Made by a program: the position numbers and the translations under genes. Shown piece by piece: positions 5,878 to 9,159 of a stretch of DNA of 9,159 nt (positions are counted from its first letter, which is position 1; each line of letters opens with the position of its first letter). This stretch comes from Gemmatimonadaceae bacterium. Lineage in GTDB: Bacteria > Gemmatimonadota > Gemmatimonadetes > Gemmatimonadales > Gemmatimonadaceae. The DNA is taken from assembly GCA_013820975.1 (NCBI GenBank), contig JACDHQ010000020.1, forward strand, positions 1 to 9,159, given 5' to 3'. Below the pieces are notes generated by a model. That model was not told where the DNA came from and ran no database searches. It saw only the letters and a program-made list of their open reading frames with translations.

Positions 5878-6383
5878 GCGCGCATGGACACGGCACCGAG
5901 CCCCACGCCCCGGTGTTCACCGCGGCCGCCGCGCGCGCGGAGCTCGATGACATCCTGTCGCGCTATCCGACGAAGATGGCCGCGCTGCTCCCGGCGCTCT
6001 GGATCGTGCAGCGCGAGCGCGGCTGGGTGAGCGAGGACGGCATGCGCGAGGTCGCGGAGCTGCTCGAGCTCACCCCCGCATACGTGAAGGGGGTCGTGAC
6101 CTTCTACACCATGTACCACCAGCACCCGGTCGGGAAGCACTTCGTCCAGGTATGCACGACCTCGCCCTGCAACGTCTGCGGCGCGGAGGACGTGGTCAAC
6201 GCGTTGCTCAAGCAGACTGGCTGTGGCGAGCTGGGAGTGATGTCACCCGACGGCAAGTACACGGTGATCGAGGTCGAGTGCCTTGGCGCCTGCGGCTTCG
6301 CCACGCCAGTCATGATCAACGAGGACTTCATCGACGGCGTCACCGTCGAGCGGGTCCCCGCGATCCTCGCGAGCCTCGAGTAA
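5874..6383 (+). CDS. nuoE: NADH-quinone oxidoreductase subunit E ([2Fe-2S] N1a)
   Basis: NuoE (24-kDa subunit) is part of the NADH-oxidising module and carries [2Fe-2S] cluster N1a beside the NuoF flavin. The 169-residue protein has an N-terminal helical part (about 18-85, including GVVTFYTMYH) and a C-terminal thioredoxin-like domain. Ligands are C94 and C99 (CTTSPC) and C136 and C140 (CLGAC), the usual C-x4-C and C-x3-C pairs. Two further cysteines, C102 and C117, are not expected ligands. The start overlaps the nuoD stop by 4 bp, with GGGAGA (5859-5864) 9 nt before it. The stop TAA shares its last base with the nuoF ATG (TAATG), so nuoE and nuoF are probably translated in a coupled way. 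Confidence 0.95.
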   Translation: MSAHGHGTEPHAPVFTAAAARAELDDILSRYPTKMAALLPALWIVQRERGWVSEDGMREVAELLELTPAYVKGVVTFYTMYHQHPVGKHFVQVCTTSPCNVCGAEDVVNALLKQTGCGELGVMSPDGKYTVIEVECLGACGFATPVMINEDFIDGVTVERVPAILASLE

Positions 6384-7699
6384 TGGGATATCCGCACCAG
6401 CCGCACGAGCGCGAGACGCTCGTGCTCTCGAAGCACTTCGGCGAAGCCGAGGCCCGCACGCTCGCCGGGTGGAAGCAGCGTGGTGGCTACCGGGCCCTCG
6501 ACCGGGCGCTCCGCATGGAGCCCGCCCAGATCGTGGACATCGTGAAGGCCTCCGGCCTCCGGGGTCGCGGCGGCGCCGGCTTCCCCACCGGGATCAAGTG
6601 GTCGTTCATGAAGCCGGGCGACGGCAAGCCGCACTACCTGTGCTGCAATGCCGACGAGTCCGAGCCGGGAACGTTCAAGGACCGCGAGATCATGCGGTGG
6701 ACGCCGCACGCCCTCATCGAGGGCTGCGCGATCGGCGCGTACGCCATCGGCGCCGAGACGGCGTACATCTACATCCGCGGTGAGTTCACCGAGCCGATCC
6801 GGGTGATGGAGGCGGCGCTCGCCGAGGCGCGCGCGGCCGGCATCATCGGATCGAATGCCATGGGGTCGGGGCGAAAGGTGGACGTGTGGGTGCACCGGGG
6901 GGCGGGGGCCTACATCTGCGGCGAGGAAACGGCGATGATGAACTCCCTCGAGGGGCGCCGCGGCAACCCGCGCATCAAGCCGCCCTTCCCGGCGGTGGCC
7001 GGCCTGTTCGGCCAGCCGACGACGATCAACAACGTCGAGACGCTGGCGGCCGTGCCGGACATCCTCGTCAACGGCGCCGAGTGGTACACGAAGTTCTCGC
7101 GCCCCGACAACCCGAAGAGCACCGGCACGAAGCTCTGGTCGGTGTGCGGCAACATCCAGCGCCCCGGCAACTACGAGATGGTGATGGGCTTCCCCTTCGG
7201 TGAGTTCCTCCACGAGGTGTGCGGCGGGGCGCTGCCGGGGCGCAAGCTGCGGGCGATCATTCCCGGCGGCTCGTCGGTGCCGATCCAGACGCTGGACGAG
7301 GCAGAAGGATCCCTCATGGACTATGAGGGGATGATCGCCGGCGGGTCGATGCTCGGCTCGGCGGGCTGCATCGTGATCGACGACGCGCAGAACCTCGTGA
7401 AGCAGATCGCGCGGCTGGTGCGCTTCTATGCGCACGAGAGCTGTGCGCAGTGCACGCAGTGCCGCGAGGGGACGGGCTGGAGCCAGCGCATCATGGAGCG
7501 GATCGTCGCCGGCGACGGCACGGCCGAGGATCTCGACACGCTGCTGTCGATTGCCGACAACATGACCGGCAAGACGATCTGCGTGCTCTCCGATTCGTGC
7601 GCGACGCCGATCGTCAGCGGCATCCAGAAGTTCCGCGAGGATTTCGAGGCGCTCATCAAGCGCCGCACCATGCACCCTGTGGCCGCGGCGGTGGCCTGA
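6383..7699 (+). CDS. nuoF: NADH-quinone oxidoreductase subunit F (NADH/FMN subunit)
   Basis: NuoF (51-kDa subunit) binds NADH and FMN and is the electron entry point of complex I. The protein has 438 residues, close to the E. coli 445. The nucleotide-binding glycine-rich loop is GRGGAGFPTG (61-70). FMN and NADH contacts are in CCNADESEPGTFKDRE (87-102) and GAGAYICGEETAMMNSLEG (173-191). The [4Fe-4S] N3 ligands are C354, C357 and C360 (CAQCTQC, followed by REGTGW) and C400 (GKTICVLSD). The start shares one base with the nuoE stop and has no clear ribosome binding site, which suggests re-initiation after nuoE. The open frame extends upstream to 6152 within nuoE, but the conserved NuoF sequence begins after this ATG. 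A formate-dehydrogenase or hydrogenase diaphorase is excluded by the nuo context. Confidence 0.96.
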   Translation: MGYPHQPHERETLVLSKHFGEAEARTLAGWKQRGGYRALDRALRMEPAQIVDIVKASGLRGRGGAGFPTGIKWSFMKPGDGKPHYLCCNADESEPGTFKDREIMRWTPHALIEGCAIGAYAIGAETAYIYIRGEFTEPIRVMEAALAEARAAGIIGSNAMGSGRKVDVWVHRGAGAYICGEETAMMNSLEGRRGNPRIKPPFPAVAGLFGQPTTINNVETLAAVPDILVNGAEWYTKFSRPDNPKSTGTKLWSVCGNIQRPGNYEMVMGFPFGEFLHEVCGGALPGRKLRAIIPGGSSVPIQTLDEAEGSLMDYEGMIAGGSMLGSAGCIVIDDAQNLVKQIARLVRFYAHESCAQCTQCREGTGWSQRIMERIVAGDGTAEDLDTLLSIADNMTGKTICVLSDSCATPIVSGIQKFREDFEALIKRRTMHPVAAAVA

Positions 7700-7700
7700 G

Positions 7701-9159
7701 ATGGCAGACGTCCAGATGATCAACCTGATGATCGAGGGCCGGCCGGCGCAGGTCCCGGCGGGCACCTCGATCCTCGAGGCGGCGAAGACGGTCGGGGTGC
7801 TCATCCCGCACTACTGCTACCACCCCGGTCTCCCGGTGGCTGGCGTATGCCGGATGTGCCTCGTCGAGGTCGAGCAGGCGCCGAAGCTCGCGGCCTCGTG
7901 CGCCACGGCCGTCGCCGAGGGGCAGGTGGTGCACGTGCACTCGGACAAGGCGCTCGAGGCCCGGAAGGGGGTGCTCGAGCTCCTGCTGATCAACCACCCG
8001 CTCGACTGCCCGATCTGCGACCAGGCAGGCGAGTGCGAGCTGCAGGATTACACGTACCAGGAAGGACGCAAGGAAGGGCGGATGCGCGAACCGAAGCGCT
8101 TCAACCCCGTGGAGGACTTCGGTGGCGACGTCGTGTACGCGACGAACCGCTGCATTCTCTGTACCCGCTGCGTCCGGTTCATGGACACGATGGCGCAGGA
8201 CGCGGTGCTCAACGTCTCGGATCGCGGCGATCGCGCGACGATCGGCAAGTTCGAGGGGAAGGACCTCACGCATCCGTGGGCCGGCAACGTCATCGACCTC
8301 TGCCCGGTCGGCGCCCTGCTGTCGAAGGATTCGCTCAACAAGGCCCGCGCGTGGGAGCTCGACCGCACCGCCTCGGTGTGCCCGAACTGCTCGCAGGGGT
8401 GCAACATGATCATCGAGACGCGCGAGCAGCAGATCGTCCGCCTGCGCCCGCGCTCGAATGAAGCGGTGAACCAGTACTTCATGTGCGACCACGGCCGGCT
8501 GAACTACCGCTGGATGAACCGCCAGGATCGCGTGGAGCTGCCGATGGTGCAGCAGGGCGGCACGCTCGCCTCCGCGGACTGGGAGCAGGCACTCGGTGCC
8601 GCGGCTGCGCTGCTCAGCGGGAAGCGCGCCTTCGTGCTCGCGTCGCCGATGCTTTCCAACGAGGCCCTCTTCCTCCTGCAGCGGCTCGTGCAGAGGACGG
8701 GTGGCGCCGGCGCGTTCCGGGTGCCGACTGCGGCTGACGAGGCGCCGCTCCCGGGCGTGGAGGATCTTGCCCGCCGGCGCGACCTCGCCGCGAACGTGCG
8801 CGGGGCGGAGCTGCTCGGCTTTACCCGGTCGGATTCACCGCTTGGCGCCATGCAGGCGGGTGACGTGCTGATCGTCGCCGACGAGGAGCTGGCCGGAGCG
8901 GACGCGGTGGACATCGCGCGGGCCGGCGCCGTGATCGTCATCGGGACGACGCTCCCGGCGTGGGCGCGCCATGCGGCCTCCGTGGTGCTGCCGGTCGCGA
9001 ACTTCACCGAGGAGGAAGGCACCTTCACGAATCTCCGCGGCCGCGTGCAGCGCTTCATGCAGGCGAAGGCGGCACCGGGGCTGGCGCGCCCGACCTTCTT
9101 CGCGCTCGGCGACCTGCTCGCCGCGTTGGGGGAGGGGGGCGGGCACTTCACGGCGGCCG
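7701..9159 (+). CDS. nuoG: NADH-quinone oxidoreductase subunit G, partial (3' end off window)
   Basis: NuoG is the large iron-sulfur subunit of the NADH module. The ATG is 1 nt after the nuoF stop; 486 codons are open to the right edge. Read in order, the N-terminal ferredoxin domain has [2Fe-2S] N1b ligands C39, C50, C53 and C67. H99, C103, C106 and C112 (HPLDCPIC...C) form the His-ligated cluster N5. C151, C154, C157 and C201 bind N4. C227, C230, C234 and C262 reproduce the C-x2-C-x3-C-x27-C pattern of the optional N7 cluster. After about residue 270 comes the molybdopterin-enzyme-like domain, ending with the GTFTNLRGRVQ segment (440-450). That segment lies only about 180 residues after the last N7 cysteine, so this domain looks shortened. 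No ribosome binding site stands out; coupling to nuoF is likely. nuoH should follow. Confidence 0.95.
   Translation, partial: MADVQMINLMIEGRPAQVPAGTSILEAAKTVGVLIPHYCYHPGLPVAGVCRMCLVEVEQAPKLAASCATAVAEGQVVHVHSDKALEARKGVLELLLINHPLDCPICDQAGECELQDYTYQEGRKEGRMREPKRFNPVEDFGGDVVYATNRCILCTRCVRFMDTMAQDAVLNVSDRGDRATIGKFEGKDLTHPWAGNVIDLCPVGALLSKDSLNKARAWELDRTASVCPNCSQGCNMIIETREQQIVRLRPRSNEAVNQYFMCDHGRLNYRWMNRQDRVELPMVQQGGTLASADWEQALGAAAALLSGKRAFVLASPMLSNEALFLLQRLVQRTGGAGAFRVPTAADEAPLPGVEDLARRRDLAANVRGAELLGFTRSDSPLGAMQAGDVLIVADEELAGADAVDIARAGAVIVIGTTLPAWARHAASVVLPVANFTEEEGTFTNLRGRVQRFMQAKAAPGLARPTFFALGDLLAALGEGGGHFTAA

Noticed and set aside
6104..7804. 566-codon open frame on the minus strand, opposite nuoE and nuoF
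   Set aside because: Same reason: an antisense shadow of conserved genes, without its own motifs or a plausible start site.
5874..9159. The nuoEFG genes as part of a soluble NAD-linked formate dehydrogenase or hydrogenase
   Set aside because: Continuous operon with nuoABCD, full complex I cluster set in NuoG, and no catalytic formate dehydrogenase or hydrogenase subunit in the window.

Overview
The window is a GC-rich stretch, strongly biased to G or C at third codon positions, that carries core respiratory genes with little non-coding DNA. It runs from a succinate dehydrogenase cluster, through one gene on the opposite strand, into the first seven genes of a complex I (NADH:quinone oxidoreductase) operon. 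The long soluble SdhA/SdhB type, the 14-subunit-style nuoABCDEFG order with separate nuoC and nuoD, and the GC content suggest an aerobic or facultative free-living bacterium. A Gemmatimonadota-like organism is my best guess, at low to moderate confidence and from gene style only. No mobile elements, tRNA, rRNA, CRISPR arrays or defence genes are visible.

Layout: 1-1256 is the C-terminal two thirds of sdhA, cut by the left edge. sdhB follows at 1253-2047, overlapping by 4 bp. sdhB converges on dcd (2131-2685, minus strand); the 83-bp gap between them folds almost entirely into one long interrupted hairpin. Between dcd and nuoA lies a 155-bp divergent control region (2686-2840). It holds a candidate promoter for each direction and a 24-bp dyad whose core, GTGAA-N4-TTCAC, matches the operator of the NADH/NAD+-sensing repressor Rex. 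nuoA (2841), nuoB (3239), nuoC (3859), nuoD (4564), nuoE (5874), nuoF (6383) and nuoG (7701, cut by the right edge) then run as one tight operon with overlaps of 1 to 10 bp or gaps of 1 to 3 bp.

How the genes work together: SdhA and SdhB form the soluble arm of complex II and pass electrons from succinate to quinone; the membrane anchor is not in the window and is expected upstream. NuoE, NuoF and NuoG form the NADH-oxidising module of complex I, NuoB, NuoC and NuoD the quinone-connecting module, and NuoA is the first membrane subunit. The remaining membrane subunits (nuoH to nuoN) should lie to the right. All iron-sulfur ligands expected in SdhB, NuoB, NuoE, NuoF and NuoG are present, including the optional N7 site in NuoG, so both enzymes look functional. 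dcd is a nucleotide-metabolism gene unrelated in function.

I see no novel multi-gene system here. The points most worth a second look are the Rex-like operator before nuoA, the apparently shortened C-terminal domain of NuoG, and the folded sdhB/dcd junction.
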